A stretch of DNA of 64,000 nucleotides from M3007 sp043764095. GTDB lineage: Bacteria > Bacteroidota > Bacteroidia > Chitinophagales > Saprospiraceae. Location of the stretch: the NCBI GenBank assembly GCA_043764095.1, contig JAYUKX010000103.1:27931-91930 (forward strand). Reading direction: 5' to 3'. The notes beneath the pieces are model-generated. The model searched no databases, was not told where the DNA came from, and was given only the letters and a program-made list of their open reading frames with translations. Below are positions 45,837 to 55,146 of the stretch, piece after piece (the stretch's first letter is position 1; each line of letters begins with the position of its first letter). The position numbers and the translations under genes are program-made.

Positions 45837-46661
45837 TTATTGCAGTATAAACCTAACCGGCATTGTAAACCGCACCTTAACTGGATTTCCATTAGCCTCG
45901 CCTGGTATCCAAGTTGGCATAGATCTGAGTACGCGCACGGCTTCTTTGCCGCAGCCCCCACCGGGGTCTTTCAAAATGGCAATATCAGAAATAGATCCGT
46001 CAACGCCCACTACAAATCGGAGTGCTACTGTACCCATTATATTGGTCTCTTTAGCAATAGCAGGATAAACAATATTATCGCGCAGATAGGCCATCATCGC
46101 TGCATCGCCACCGGGGAACGAAGGCATTTTTTGAATATCAAAGGAATCATATACTTTGTCTGGAATTACTGTCTTAGGTGCTTCTACCACTTTACCCAAA
46201 TCGTCGTCTGGATCAATGATTGTGGGTGCTATATCCGTAGTTCCTTGTACTGCTTTGGTACTTACATCACCCTCTTTTTCTAAGAGTTCATCTACTTCTG
46301 TTGTTATTTTATCCGGTGCTTTTGCATCTTCAATAATAACTGGTGGGACAAATACAAAAGTCGTACGCGCAGGCGGCGGCGGTGTAACTGGCGGCGGCGG
46401 CGGTGTAGGCGGCACTTCTAACGTAAGATCTGGTGGTGCCGTCATGGTGACTTCTGTTTCATCGGGGCGTTCTACCATTACACCTGAGAGCGCGTTTGCA
46501 AACCGAGGCATGATAAACAAAAAGGCAATAAAAGATACGCCTAACGCAAAGGCGCGCATCAAGGTTTTGTGATAAGAACGGCGTAATTGGTAAGCACCAT
46601 AAGCTTTGTTGCGGTGGGCGAATATGATTTCTAGCATATCGCCAGTGTTGTAGTTTGACAT
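45837..46661 (-). CDS. tonB: Energy transducer TonB (second copy)
   Basis: 274 residues. N-terminal membrane helix (ALGVSFIAFLFIMPRFA), Pro-rich periplasmic linker (VPPTPPPPPVTPPPPA), and C-terminal TonB domain about 180-274 (MPSFPGGDAAMMAYLRDNIVYPAIAKE-type). Transmits proton-motive force to outer-membrane SusC-type receptors. Close paralogue of the TonB at 47908; the N-terminal block NKAYGAYQLRRSY is shared exactly. Confidence 0.94.
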   Translation of the reverse strand: MSNYNTGDMLEIIFAHRNKAYGAYQLRRSYHKTLMRAFALGVSFIAFLFIMPRFANALSGVMVERPDETEVTMTAPPDLTLEVPPTPPPPPVTPPPPARTTFVFVPPVIIEDAKAPDKITTEVDELLEKEGDVSTKAVQGTTDIAPTIIDPDDDLGKVVEAPKTVIPDKVYDSFDIQKMPSFPGGDAAMMAYLRDNIVYPAIAKETNIMGTVALRFVVGVDGSISDIAILKDPGGGCGKEAVRVLRSMPTWIPGEANGNPVKVRFTMPVRFILQ

Positions 46662-46726
46662 AATTCGAAATGTTTGTTAATGATAAAATTATTGAACAGT
46701 CCTTTTATTGTTTCGCCCATATTCAA

Positions 46727-46734
46727 CAAACCTA
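46727..46734 (-). promoter_or_regulatory. Candidate -7 box of the second TonB gene
   Basis: The minus strand reads TAGGTTTG (TAnnTTTG), 66 bp before the ATG at 46661. The rest of the 313-bp gap 46662-46974 shows only a weak GGCG/CGCC hairpin near 46900-46920. Confidence 0.3.
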
Positions 46735-46974
46735 GCTTTGAGCCATAGCATATCCAGCACCAGTTGGGTATCCCAATGGAAATAGATAATGATATAGCAA
46801 TCCCAGTCCGTCCAGTGCACTAGACGGTGAATAATAGCAATAAAAAAATGGATTAGAAAACCGTATTAAATCAAGTTCCTTATCTAACGTAAGGTATACC
46901 TTATACGCCAAAAGGGCGTTTATTTCAAAGCAAAAAACAATACTAATTAATTATAAATCAATCAATTGTAGCAC

Positions 46975-47646
46975 TTATTCAATTCTAATTTGAATAGGTA
47001 TCATATATTTCGCATCAACTGTAGTTCCATTAAAAGAACCTGGTATCCATTTGGGCATTTTTTTCAAGAATTCGATATAAGTTTCGCCTAAGCCACAACA
47101 TGGATCTCTTAGTACCTCAAAATTGGATAAATCTCCATTTTTCTTGACCACAAATCCAACCACTCCTTTACGTGGGGTACAATCGGGTTCTTTAAATTGG
47201 ATATTATCCCTGAGGTACTTTAGCAATTCCACCTCACCTCCTGGATATTGGGGCAAAACGCTCAGGTCAAATATTTCATAAATGGTATCTTTAAGGCTAT
47301 CTGTGGTAGAAAGTGCTGCTTCATCATTGGATGCTAATGCCTCTTCATCTAAAGGAAACAACGGCCCTCCTAATTTTGATTCATGCTCAGACTTACAACC
47401 AGGCGGCACATACTGAATGGAAGGAGGTACCCGACGATCTCTAGGCTTCTCCTGTTGATCATGCGCCTCGAACTGTTGTATCAAAGCACGTTGTAAAGCG
47501 ATCTCGGCAGTAGTATCCGATGCGATCTCGAAAGTATCCAGCGGAGGCAAAGGATTGCTTGGTTGTTCACTCACCTCATCTTTCCAAGCATTAAATCCCA
47601 ATGCTAAAACAGCACCCAAAGCAACAGAAAAAAGAATACGTTTCAT
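46975..47646 (-). CDS. TonB C-terminal-domain protein with signal anchor, without Pro-rich linker
   Basis: 223 residues from the ATG at 47646 (MKRILFSVALGAVLALGF, signal or anchor). The upstream extension of the frame to 47757 is a translation of the repeat cluster and was rejected. The C-terminal part (about 145-223: LPQYPGGEVELLKYLRDNI, GVVGFVVKKNGDLSNFEVL, LKKMPKWIPGSFNG) is a TonB C-terminal domain; the long Pro-rich linker of true TonB is missing. Lies between the two TonB modules. It could be a secreted TonB-box competitor or peptidoglycan-linked accessory; this is speculation. Confidence 0.75.
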   Translation of the reverse strand: MKRILFSVALGAVLALGFNAWKDEVSEQPSNPLPPLDTFEIASDTTAEIALQRALIQQFEAHDQQEKPRDRRVPPSIQYVPPGCKSEHESKLGGPLFPLDEEALASNDEAALSTTDSLKDTIYEIFDLSVLPQYPGGEVELLKYLRDNIQFKEPDCTPRKGVVGFVVKKNGDLSNFEVLRDPCCGLGETYIEFLKKMPKWIPGSFNGTTVDAKYMIPIQIRIE

Positions 47647-47673
47647 AAGTAAGAGATTTTTAAGTAAAAGCCC

Positions 47674-47840
47674 AGCCCTGAAAGGGCGACACATCCAACA
47701 TAGGGTGCGAACCCTATAGAAGCCCTGAAAGGGCGACACATCCAACATAGGGTGCAAACCCTATAGAAGCCCTGAAAGGGCGACACATCCAACATAGGGT
47801 GCGAACCCTATCGACACATCCAACATAGGGCAGCGCCCTA
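47674..47840. repeat. 47-bp tandem repeats, 3.5 copies, each with two hairpins
   Basis: Units at 47674-47720, 47721-47767 and 47768-47811 plus a partial fourth to 47840. Each unit has GCCCT-GAA-AGGGC and ATAGGGT-GCGA-ACCCTAT stem-loops. Located between the terminator of the first TonB operon and the gene at 47646. Looks like a REP/intergenic repeat family, not CRISPR (no unique spacers). Confidence 0.85.
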
Positions 47841-47844
47841 TGAA

Positions 47845-47879
47845 AAACGCCTATCAGCGAACAAGGCTGATAGGCGTTT
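47845..47879 (-). terminator. Intrinsic terminator of the ExbB-ExbD-ExbD-TonB operon
   Basis: A perfect 14-bp stem AAACGCCTATCAGC/GCTGATAGGCGTTT with a 7-nt loop, followed on the minus strand by TTTTT. It lies 29 bp past the TonB stop at 47908. Confidence 0.88.
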
Positions 47880-47907
47880 AGGAAAAGGGTATGCTCATGC
47901 GTTCGGA

Positions 47908-48738
47908 TCACTCCAATCGGAAGCGAACCGGAAGCGTAAACTTCACCTTAACCGGGTTACCATTAGCCTCACCTGGAGTCCATTTTGGCATTGAATTCAC
48001 CACGCGAACGGCTTCTTTACCGCAACCGCCACCTGGTTCTTTCAAAATTGTAACGCTCGAAATCGAGCCATCTTTGCCTACAACGAAACTCAAAGCAGCA
48101 GTACCTTGGATATTATTTTCCCGAGCGATGGCCGGATAATTGATATTATCGCGGAGGAATTTCTGCAATTCCGCTTCACCACCAGGGAACGAAGGCATTT
48201 TTTGGATGTCAAAAGTTTCATAGACTTTATCTTCCACTACTTTAACTGGTTCAACAACTTCCAATTCCTTAGGGTTGTCGAATGTTTCTGGTGGAGCATC
48301 GTCGTTACCTTTCACATCGGCTTTACCGATATCCGCTTTTTCTTCTTGAAGTTCCTCAATATCCTTTTTAGGTTCATCTTTTTGTACTTCTTCATCTTTT
48401 TTAATGATTGGAGGTACGAACTGAACCGTAGTTCGGGTTGGAGGTGGCGGAGTTGGCGGCGGCGGCGGTGGTGGTGGTGGTACATCCGTACTCAAATCAG
48501 GCGGAGCGCCCATTTCGATTTCCACTTCCACTGGCCTTTCAGCTAATGCCCCAGACACCGCCTTGACTAATTTAGGGAGCAAGAAAAGCAGGATCAAAAA
48601 CGCCAGACCGAAGAAGAACCCTCGCATGAGGTATTCATTATAGGAACGGCGCAACTGATATGCTCCGTAAGCCTTATTTCGGTTCTGAAAGATGATGTCC
48701 AGCATGTCCCTTGGTTGGGTGCTTTTATCTTCTGCCAT
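47908..48738 (-). CDS. tonB: Energy transducer TonB (first copy)
   Basis: 276 residues. Membrane helix (LAFLILLFLLPKLVKAV), Pro-rich linker with seven consecutive Pro (VPPPPPPPPTPPPP), acidic/Lys stretch (KKDEEVQKDEPKKDIEELQEE shortened here), and C-terminal TonB domain (MPSFPGGEAELQKFLRDNI, FTLPVRF). Last gene of the ExbB-ExbD-ExbD-TonB operon; terminator follows. Powers outer-membrane transporters, plausibly including the SusC at 6675. Confidence 0.95.
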   Translation of the reverse strand: MAEDKSTQPRDMLDIIFQNRNKAYGAYQLRRSYNEYLMRGFFFGLAFLILLFLLPKLVKAVSGALAERPVEVEIEMGAPPDLSTDVPPPPPPPPPTPPPPTRTTVQFVPPIIKKDEEVQKDEPKKDIEELQEEKADIGKADVKGNDDAPPETFDNPKELEVVEPVKVVEDKVYETFDIQKMPSFPGGEAELQKFLRDNINYPAIARENNIQGTAALSFVVGKDGSISSVTILKEPGGGCGKEAVRVVNSMPKWTPGEANGNPVKVKFTLPVRFRLE

Positions 48739-48778
48739 GTTATGATAATTTAATTAATTTTGAATCAAAGAAATTTTA

Positions 48779-49405
48779 TTATTTACCTGCAGCAGCGGCG
48801 GCTTGATCATCAGCACTGAATTTCAATCCTGCGGCTGGGTTAGCAATAAAATCTTCTTCTTTTTTAGAAATTGGGAGCATCACATAACGTGCCACATTAC
48901 AGATTTTCATCTCATCGAAAGTATCCACCAAGTTTTTATACCGAGATTCTTTGGTCGGCTTGATAATTACGTTCAATTTTGAGCTCATCTTTTTTTGGCC
49001 TGGATTCTTCAAATCATCTTTTTCGTCCTCGCCCCATTGTGCTTTCACGCGATCTTTTTTACCTAAGATCACCTTACGCATTCCTTCGGAGGAATAATCT
49101 GTTGAATCCAGTTTTGCGTCATTAATACCTTCGTAATAATAAACTTTGTCGTTGTCGCCAAGGAGCAAGGTTAGTACCTGTGATTCCTTAGTAGCTTCTA
49201 AATCGTCCTTATTGAGATCCTTTTTTTCGGGCATCACAATAGGCATAATATTAGGTTTTGCTAAAGTGGTGGTTAACATGAAAAACGTAATGAGTAGGAA
49301 GGCCAAATCCACCATTGCGGTGAAGTCCACTTTTGTGGACATTTTTTTCGACCTTACTTTCCCGTCTTTTTTCCCTCCACCACCGGAGTCTTGTATCTCT
49401 GCCAT
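48779..49405 (-). CDS. exbD: ExbD/TolR family protein (second copy)
   Basis: 208 residues. N-terminal Lys-rich cytosolic part, membrane helix with the proton Asp (VDFTAMVDLAFLLITFFML), periplasmic domain, and an Ala-rich C-terminus (DDQAAAAAGK). Lies between the ExbD at 49453 and TonB at 47908 with gaps of 47 and 40 bp. Near-paralogue of the ExbD at 45159. Confidence 0.94.
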   Translation of the reverse strand: MAEIQDSGGGGKKDGKVRSKKMSTKVDFTAMVDLAFLLITFFMLTTTLAKPNIMPIVMPEKKDLNKDDLEATKESQVLTLLLGDNDKVYYYEGINDAKLDSTDYSSEGMRKVILGKKDRVKAQWGEDEKDDLKNPGQKKMSSKLNVIIKPTKESRYKNLVDTFDEMKICNVARYVMLPISKKEEDFIANPAAGLKFSADDQAAAAAGK

Positions 49406-49452
49406 AGTAGTATGACTTTTTTTTAAATTGTTAAGAGATCGCTGGGAATGTG

Positions 49453-50127
49453 CTATTTTACAGCACCGACCTTATTCGGGTCACCTTCCTGGCTGGTGAT
49501 TAGGTTAAATTTGTTCAGGTTAATGTCCGTCAGTGTATTGATTACTTTTTCGATGGCTGGATAAGGCGTGTCCTTATCGGCTTTCACCACGATAGCGTAT
49601 TCTTTCACTGATGCTTCCGCACCACCGGCTTGAATTACTTGTTGTCGGTAATTGAACTGAGCAAGTCGTGCTTGGTGCAGCCAATTGGCTAATTCGCTTT
49701 TATTAATATCCACTGTATCGATAGGGATACCAACTGCGATTTTTGCGCGTTCGGGGCCATCAGCGTCAAGTAGTCGCTTAAAGTCCTTCATTGGAGCACC
49801 AAAACTTCCCATATTCACAAATTTGTTTTGCTCTGTGGCGCTGAGTCCCATATTGTATGTGGTGTTCATGGTAGCAATCAACGCTTTACGCGCAGGAGAG
49901 CCAGCAGGATCAACATATACATTTCCTTCTTTACTGATAAGGATCGTGAGCGTACCCACTTCCGGCAATTTCGATTCAGAGATAGACGATGGAGTATCCA
50001 CCGTTACTGTCTCCTGCGGCTTTGCCTTTGCTGTCAGGATAAAGAAAGTAAGGAGCAGGAACGCCACGTCGCACATTGCGGTCATATCCAAGGATGGACC
50101 ACTACGTTTAGGAGTATGCTTTGGCAT
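49453..50127 (-). CDS. exbD: ExbD/TolR family protein (first copy)
   Basis: 224 residues. Membrane helix with the family Asp (LDMTAMCDVAFLLLTFFIL), long periplasmic part with an insert of about 50 residues (about 90-140) compared with classic ExbD (about 140 residues), ending VKADKDTPYPAIEKVINTL. Co-transcribed with ExbB 60 bp upstream. The two ExbDs in this operon differ clearly and may form a heteromeric channel; this is inference. Confidence 0.93.
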   Translation of the reverse strand: MPKHTPKRSGPSLDMTAMCDVAFLLLTFFILTAKAKPQETVTVDTPSSISESKLPEVGTLTILISKEGNVYVDPAGSPARKALIATMNTTYNMGLSATEQNKFVNMGSFGAPMKDFKRLLDADGPERAKIAVGIPIDTVDINKSELANWLHQARLAQFNYRQQVIQAGGAEASVKEYAIVVKADKDTPYPAIEKVINTLTDINLNKFNLITSQEGDPNKVGAVK

Positions 50128-50187
50128 ATTTGTTCTTACTTTTTAAAATTTAAAATAAGATAATCAAGCGATTATCCACAACTGCTC

Positions 50188-51027
50188 TTATTTACCTTTC
50201 GCCGCGAAAGTTTGAGTAAGGCTGTAACCAGCTTCGTCGATGCGGTGTGTAAGTGAATCGATACGATTCGTAAAGAAATTGTAGAAGATGATCGCTACTG
50301 CAGATGAACCGATACCCAATGCCGTGTTGATCAAGGCTTCAGAGATACCTGTTGCAAGTGCTGAAGAATCCGGAGCACCGGCTGTTGCCAAGGCACCGAA
50401 GGCGCGAATCATACCTAATACTGTTCCGAGCAGACCCATCAAAGTAGCCACAGACGCGATCGTCGCTAGGATACTTAGGTTCTTTTCCAACATAGGCAAT
50501 TCAAGCGTTGTTGCTTCTTCTACTTCTTGTTGGATTGCGGCCAACTTTGCATCTTTGTCCAAATCCGTGGCTTTTTCCATTTCAGAAAACTTGGTCAAGC
50601 CCGCACGTACCACATTTGCTACTGCACCTTTTTGACGATCGCATGAAGCCAAAGCACCAGCCATATCGCCTTTATCGAGGAAGCCTTTGATGCCACGTAC
50701 GAACGCGTCAACATTTGCAGTTCCACGAGCCTTGCTCAAGGTGATAAAGCGCTCAAAAACGAACACGATTACGGTGAATAAAAGAGTCAAAAGAAGCGGT
50801 ACAATTGGGCCACCTTTGTACACCACACCTAAGTAGTGGTTCAATGCTGGTTCATTCACCGGATCTTTGGCTGAATCACCTCCTACGAAGTTGTCAGCGG
50901 CACCAAAGATAAACTTATACACTAAAATAGCGATAACGAATAAAATTGGAATGATGATAAAAGGAAAAATGGAGCCAAATCCGCCTCCTTGATTCTGTTT
51001 AGCAGGTGATGTTTTTGCTGCTGTCAT
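50188..51027 (-). CDS. exbB: MotA/TolQ/ExbB proton channel family protein
   Basis: 279 residues. Three membrane segments (FIIIPILFVIAILVYKFIF, VPLLLTLLFTVIVFVFERFI, LSILATIASVATLMGLLGTV) with the signature TLMGLLGTVLGMI and LINTALGIGSSAVAIIFYN. Scaffold of the ExbB-ExbD motor that energises TonB. First gene of the operon. It appears to be the only ExbB for three ExbDs here. The 366-bp gap upstream (51028-51394) is AT-rich and shows no gene. Confidence 0.95.
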   Translation of the reverse strand: MTAAKTSPAKQNQGGGFGSIFPFIIIPILFVIAILVYKFIFGAADNFVGGDSAKDPVNEPALNHYLGVVYKGGPIVPLLLTLLFTVIVFVFERFITLSKARGTANVDAFVRGIKGFLDKGDMAGALASCDRQKGAVANVVRAGLTKFSEMEKATDLDKDAKLAAIQQEVEEATTLELPMLEKNLSILATIASVATLMGLLGTVLGMIRAFGALATAGAPDSSALATGISEALINTALGIGSSAVAIIFYNFFTNRIDSLTHRIDEAGYSLTQTFAAKGK

Positions 51028-51394
51028 GCGAAAATTAAGTTTAAGTTAAAAAAGAATGAGTGGTTTAACGTATTCGTTTGCAAGACAACAACTTCTTCTT
51101 TTCATCTCCGAAAAACAAGAGGTTACTTCCAAATCAGCTTCCGAAATATAAGATGCGGACGCTTTAATTTTTGGTGTGTGCCTCTTTGTTTTTTTTAAAA
51201 AAAAATAAAAATGATGCTGCAAACGAGTGTCTGTTTTTTCTAACAATGATAAAAGGAGGTAGATACTAAACCGACACTACTTTCCGTCAAGGTTAAAAAC
51301 GGCGGTAAAAATAGTATGAGATTTAGAATTTTTAGTTTCTATTTTGAAAAATAATATTAAAATCTATCAAACGGCCTTTTTAATAGGCTAATTA

Positions 51395-54300
51395 CTAAAA
51401 ATCTGCCCCTAAAGCGATATGAAATATGGGCGACTGTACTTTCCTTGTCTCAATTCCGTACGCATAGTCGGCTCGAAGGAACAATCCAAAGAGTTGCATA
51501 CGCACCCCAACACCGTATCCGGCCACCACTGGATCGCGAAAATACTTGACCTGAAGATATACCGTGGGTGGATTTTGGAGGGTTAAAATATTAATTGGAT
51601 TATTGCCATTGTAAGGGCTACTACCGCTCCATGCCGTACCCGCATCAAAAAAACCAACCAACTGAAAATTACGCCAAAATGGCCCTAACACTGGCTTTTG
51701 TGAAAAGTACTTAAATATTGGAATCCGTACTTCGGAATTGATTAAAGCGAAAGAACTGCCATTTCTAATATTCTGCTGAAACCCGCGCAAGTGCGCAGCA
51801 GAGGTTTCGTAAGCAAAGTTTTCATTTTGAGGTACAGGTATGCTGTTATTGAACTTTGGTATGATCCAATTGTCCACACCACCTAAATAATATAGAATAC
51901 GCTCACTACCAAATGTAGTAGCAGCCGACATGCGTAATGCCAGCACTGAATGGCGGTCTAACTTTCGGTAATGCCGTGCGTCCAAATTCAACACCGTCAT
52001 AATACCTTCATTAAATTTCAGGCTCAATTTGGGTTGGGTATTGAAAGCAAAACGTTTCACTACTTCTACATAAAAACGCGCTCGACTACCTGTTTTTAGG
52101 TTCACATCAATGTCCACTGTATTATCATATACCGCAGACAGGCGAATGGCTGCGCGCTGTTCCGCGTAATCTGGTGTTTCCAAAGTTGCTTGATCCGAAG
52201 TAAGCGTAAGTAGTTTGTCCTGCCTTAATGTACCTGTTCCCCGAATACTAAAAAATGGATCAAAAGGATACTTCAATTCATATTGGCCCAATACTGTATT
52301 ATTGCGTACTTGATACGGACGTGATGGGCTACCGGGTTGGCTATCATCAAGACTGCGCACCACTGTTTTGCGGTATAGTGCAAAACGGCGATCAATACGG
52401 CGTTTTTTGTCATCTAAAAACATATAGTACTCCGAGCCATTAAAAGTAGTTGGTAAACGAGCACCGGCTTCAATAACATAGTTTTCCAGTAATTCCTTAA
52501 AATTGGCTTTAAACAAAATCCCCGGAGGTGGCGTACGGAAGGCACTAGGCGTACCAGCATAACTATCCAAGCCATCGAACAACAAACTATTGTCCATGGT
52601 AGTAGAAATAAAATCGGTACGAAACTTAAGTCGATAAGCAATAATACGCGATGGATTGAAGCGCAGCACCCCTACTCTTTGAGATCGGATATACTTTGTT
52701 TTTTTATTCAATATTTTTGTATTCCACACCAAATCAGATTCTTTTTGAACCGGATATTCAACAATAACCGGTTCATCGTCTTTACTAGATGAACTGTTCA
52801 TTACCGGCGAATTTTGTTTTAGATGTTCAGGAACTTGAAACAACCAGCCCTGCGGTATGGTGTCTTTTTTGGCACTATTTTGTACATCTTGGGCTTCTAC
52901 ACGTGTAATGTCGCTTACATTGGGCAACGTTTGTCCGGCATCTTTTAAGAAAAGCCGCTTATATAAGGTGTAGGGTGCGCCTTCATTTATTTCGGCAATC
53001 GAATCTATCTTATTTAATACAAAAACGGTCTCGCGTCCTTTCAAAAAAGTTTGTAGTATTTTAGGTGATCGGCTGGCCACTGCATCTATTTCCTGGATAC
53101 TTTGTGTGTAATTTGAAGCCATCCAATGTACGGCTCTTTTCTTGAATACCGGATCGAAATGAATACTGTCAATTTGAAGGGTGTCGATGTTTTTGCGCAC
53201 TGTATCTATGGGCGCAAGGGAGGACAGTACTTTTTCGAAAGGCCATTCTCCAGGTTTTTGTGTATCCAAAGCCTTTACTTCTGCCCCCGATTTTAAGTAA
53301 AAAGTAGCGGTATTATAGGCTATAAAATTTTCTAAATAAGCAAACGACCTATTTTGGATACCGTTTTTATCAGAAATCCAAGCAAGATGAGCGCTATCAA
53401 TAGCCACAGGGTGGCGTTCGCTATCGTTGATGGTATTGGTTAGCCGGATCAGTTCAGGACTTCGAGTATCTAAATTATACAAGAAAATATCTGTTTTCCC
53501 TAAAGGCAAAATGGTATCAATACGTTCTTGCGCCAGCGTATCCAATACCCTATTACTAGCAAAAATAACATATCGAGTATCATCTAGTCGCACAAAGGCA
53601 GCGTCGAGATCGTCCCAAAAATCTTGCGTAAGGCGCTCAGTTTGTCGGTTAATGGTATGGTATATAAATAAATCGGTGTAGCCGCGTGCGGTGGCCGAGA
53701 ATACCAAGTCAACAGGATTGATAAAATCAATGCTATGAACGCGTTGAAATTCGGGAGCAATCGGTTTTGTTTCTTTTTTCTTGGTGCCGCTATCGATAAG
53801 TGCCAATTTAGGGACATCGCGTGCTTCGTATAGTACGGCGAGCGTTTGGTTGTCCATCGACCAAGACAGCAGTGGGTAGGCATAATCCGTGGCTTGCAGG
53901 GCATTTCGGGTGCCGCCTTTAAGCATCAATTGGCGTTTACCGGTTTTTACATTTTTGACCCATACTTTCCAGCGGCCAATATCATTTTGTACCCAAGCGA
54001 TGCGTTGTCCATCTGGGCTTATTTTTGCTTGGTAAAGTGGTAATTTTTTTTTGTTGGGTATTTTGATGGTAGCATTTGCCAATTGGGTATTTTTTGCATC
54101 CTCTTTGTACCTTTTTTGGTAATATTCCAATATAATTTCGGTTGTACGATCGTAGCCGTTTCCCATTACATATCGGAAACCAGCATCTAGTCCTCGATTA
54201 ATTCGGGTTAAATACAATAAATTACTGATAGAACCAGTACCAAAGTGCAGGGCGATATAGTGCCAAAATGCATGCCCTGCTAAAATGGGTTCATTTTTGG

Positions 54301-54946
54301 CCAATTTTGAAAATTTATTGTATTTTCCATGTGCGAGCAGGTTGCGTAGTTCGTCATCACGATCAACACTCCATGCTTCTCCGCAATAAGATTTGAGGCC
54401 TTCGGTGTACCAAATAGGCAAGTTCAACAATACGGAATTTTGGACAATTTCTTGTATATTTCCTCCAAAAAGCATGGAATTTATAACAATACCAGCCATT
54501 CCTTCGCGCACGCTCCTGCGTAGATGGGTATGATCGCCATCGTAAAAGACAAATACCTTATTACCGGAAACTTTAGTTTCGCCTTTTTTGAGTAGGAATA
54601 ATTCATCGACCCCTATATTACTTTGTTTAAGGTCGGTAAGGTCAGAAAACACGAGTATCTCAATGCGTTCGCTGATCTGGTATTCCAGTAATTGCTGCAC
54701 CTCATCATAGTCATATTCGGCCATTTGCAATGCAGTTACAGCGATATTCCGCGCATCACCATACCAATAGGTGATGAAGTGCGGGCTTTCATAGTATTGC
54801 CATTCCTGTTGTTGCCTGTGGTACTGCACCCTGTTTTTACCAAAACCAGTATTGAGGTTTTGAGAAAATAGGGCAGAGGAATGACCTAATGATAAAAAAG
54901 TAAGTACCGATAGTACAAGTCCTAAGTGGAATGATTTTGCGCTCAT
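51395..54946 (-). CDS. TolB-like propeller protein with C-terminal Omp85-like outer-membrane barrel
   Basis: 1183 residues. Signal peptide MSAKSFHLGLVLSVLTFLSL; the longer frame upstream is excluded by this. About 35-290 resembles the peptidase-MA fold (LPIWYTEGLKSYCG), but the HExxH zinc motif is absent (REGMAG in its place). About 300-560 are TolB/PD40-type propeller repeats (AKISPDGQRIAWVQND). About 800-1183 look like an outer-membrane barrel: YLGGVDNWI, LRGFQQN (Omp85-type RGF motif, about 1052), QLVGFFDAGTAW and a C-terminal Phe (ALGADF). A cargo-binding propeller attached to a barrel is unusual; I infer an outer-membrane assembly or secretion role. Confidence 0.7.
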   Translation of the reverse strand: MSAKSFHLGLVLSVLTFLSLGHSSALFSQNLNTGFGKNRVQYHRQQQEWQYYESPHFITYWYGDARNIAVTALQMAEYDYDEVQQLLEYQISERIEILVFSDLTDLKQSNIGVDELFLLKKGETKVSGNKVFVFYDGDHTHLRRSVREGMAGIVINSMLFGGNIQEIVQNSVLLNLPIWYTEGLKSYCGEAWSVDRDDELRNLLAHGKYNKFSKLAKNEPILAGHAFWHYIALHFGTGSISNLLYLTRINRGLDAGFRYVMGNGYDRTTEIILEYYQKRYKEDAKNTQLANATIKIPNKKKLPLYQAKISPDGQRIAWVQNDIGRWKVWVKNVKTGKRQLMLKGGTRNALQATDYAYPLLSWSMDNQTLAVLYEARDVPKLALIDSGTKKKETKPIAPEFQRVHSIDFINPVDLVFSATARGYTDLFIYHTINRQTERLTQDFWDDLDAAFVRLDDTRYVIFASNRVLDTLAQERIDTILPLGKTDIFLYNLDTRSPELIRLTNTINDSERHPVAIDSAHLAWISDKNGIQNRSFAYLENFIAYNTATFYLKSGAEVKALDTQKPGEWPFEKVLSSLAPIDTVRKNIDTLQIDSIHFDPVFKKRAVHWMASNYTQSIQEIDAVASRSPKILQTFLKGRETVFVLNKIDSIAEINEGAPYTLYKRLFLKDAGQTLPNVSDITRVEAQDVQNSAKKDTIPQGWLFQVPEHLKQNSPVMNSSSSKDDEPVIVEYPVQKESDLVWNTKILNKKTKYIRSQRVGVLRFNPSRIIAYRLKFRTDFISTTMDNSLLFDGLDSYAGTPSAFRTPPPGILFKANFKELLENYVIEAGARLPTTFNGSEYYMFLDDKKRRIDRRFALYRKTVVRSLDDSQPGSPSRPYQVRNNTVLGQYELKYPFDPFFSIRGTGTLRQDKLLTLTSDQATLETPDYAEQRAAIRLSAVYDNTVDIDVNLKTGSRARFYVEVVKRFAFNTQPKLSLKFNEGIMTVLNLDARHYRKLDRHSVLALRMSAATTFGSERILYYLGGVDNWIIPKFNNSIPVPQNENFAYETSAAHLRGFQQNIRNGSSFALINSEVRIPIFKYFSQKPVLGPFWRNFQLVGFFDAGTAWSGSSPYNGNNPINILTLQNPPTVYLQVKYFRDPVVAGYGVGVRMQLFGLFLRADYAYGIETRKVQSPIFHIALGADF

Positions 54947-54989
54947 AGACAGACAGTTTGACGTAAAAGTACGTATTTTAGTTGTACTA

Positions 54990-55146
54990 GGAACGTGAAA
55001 ATAATAAATTATCACTTTGGGCTGATTCCTTTCCGCTCATCCTGCCTATCTTTTTGTTTAAATAGCCCCACTATTCGCACTAAAAGATACTTGTCTGAGC
55101 AAAAATTAATCTACCCCAAAATGACAACTTATTATTTTCACGTTCC
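54990..55146. mobile_element. MITE-like element with 32-bp inverted repeats next to the nadB stop codon
   Basis: Left arm 54990-55021 and right arm 55115-55146 are reverse complements with three mismatches (GGAACGTGAAAATAATAA core). Total 157 bp, no transposase. The nadB stop TAA (55149-55147) abuts the right arm directly. This is the third sequence-unrelated element in the window placed at a stop codon. Confidence 0.72.

Noticed and set aside
47647..47757. N-terminal extension of the TonB-domain protein
   Set aside because: It is a translation of the intergenic repeat; the ATG at 47646 gives a proper signal segment.
47674..47840. Possible CRISPR array
   Set aside because: The 47-bp units are directly adjacent, with no unique spacers and no cas genes nearby.
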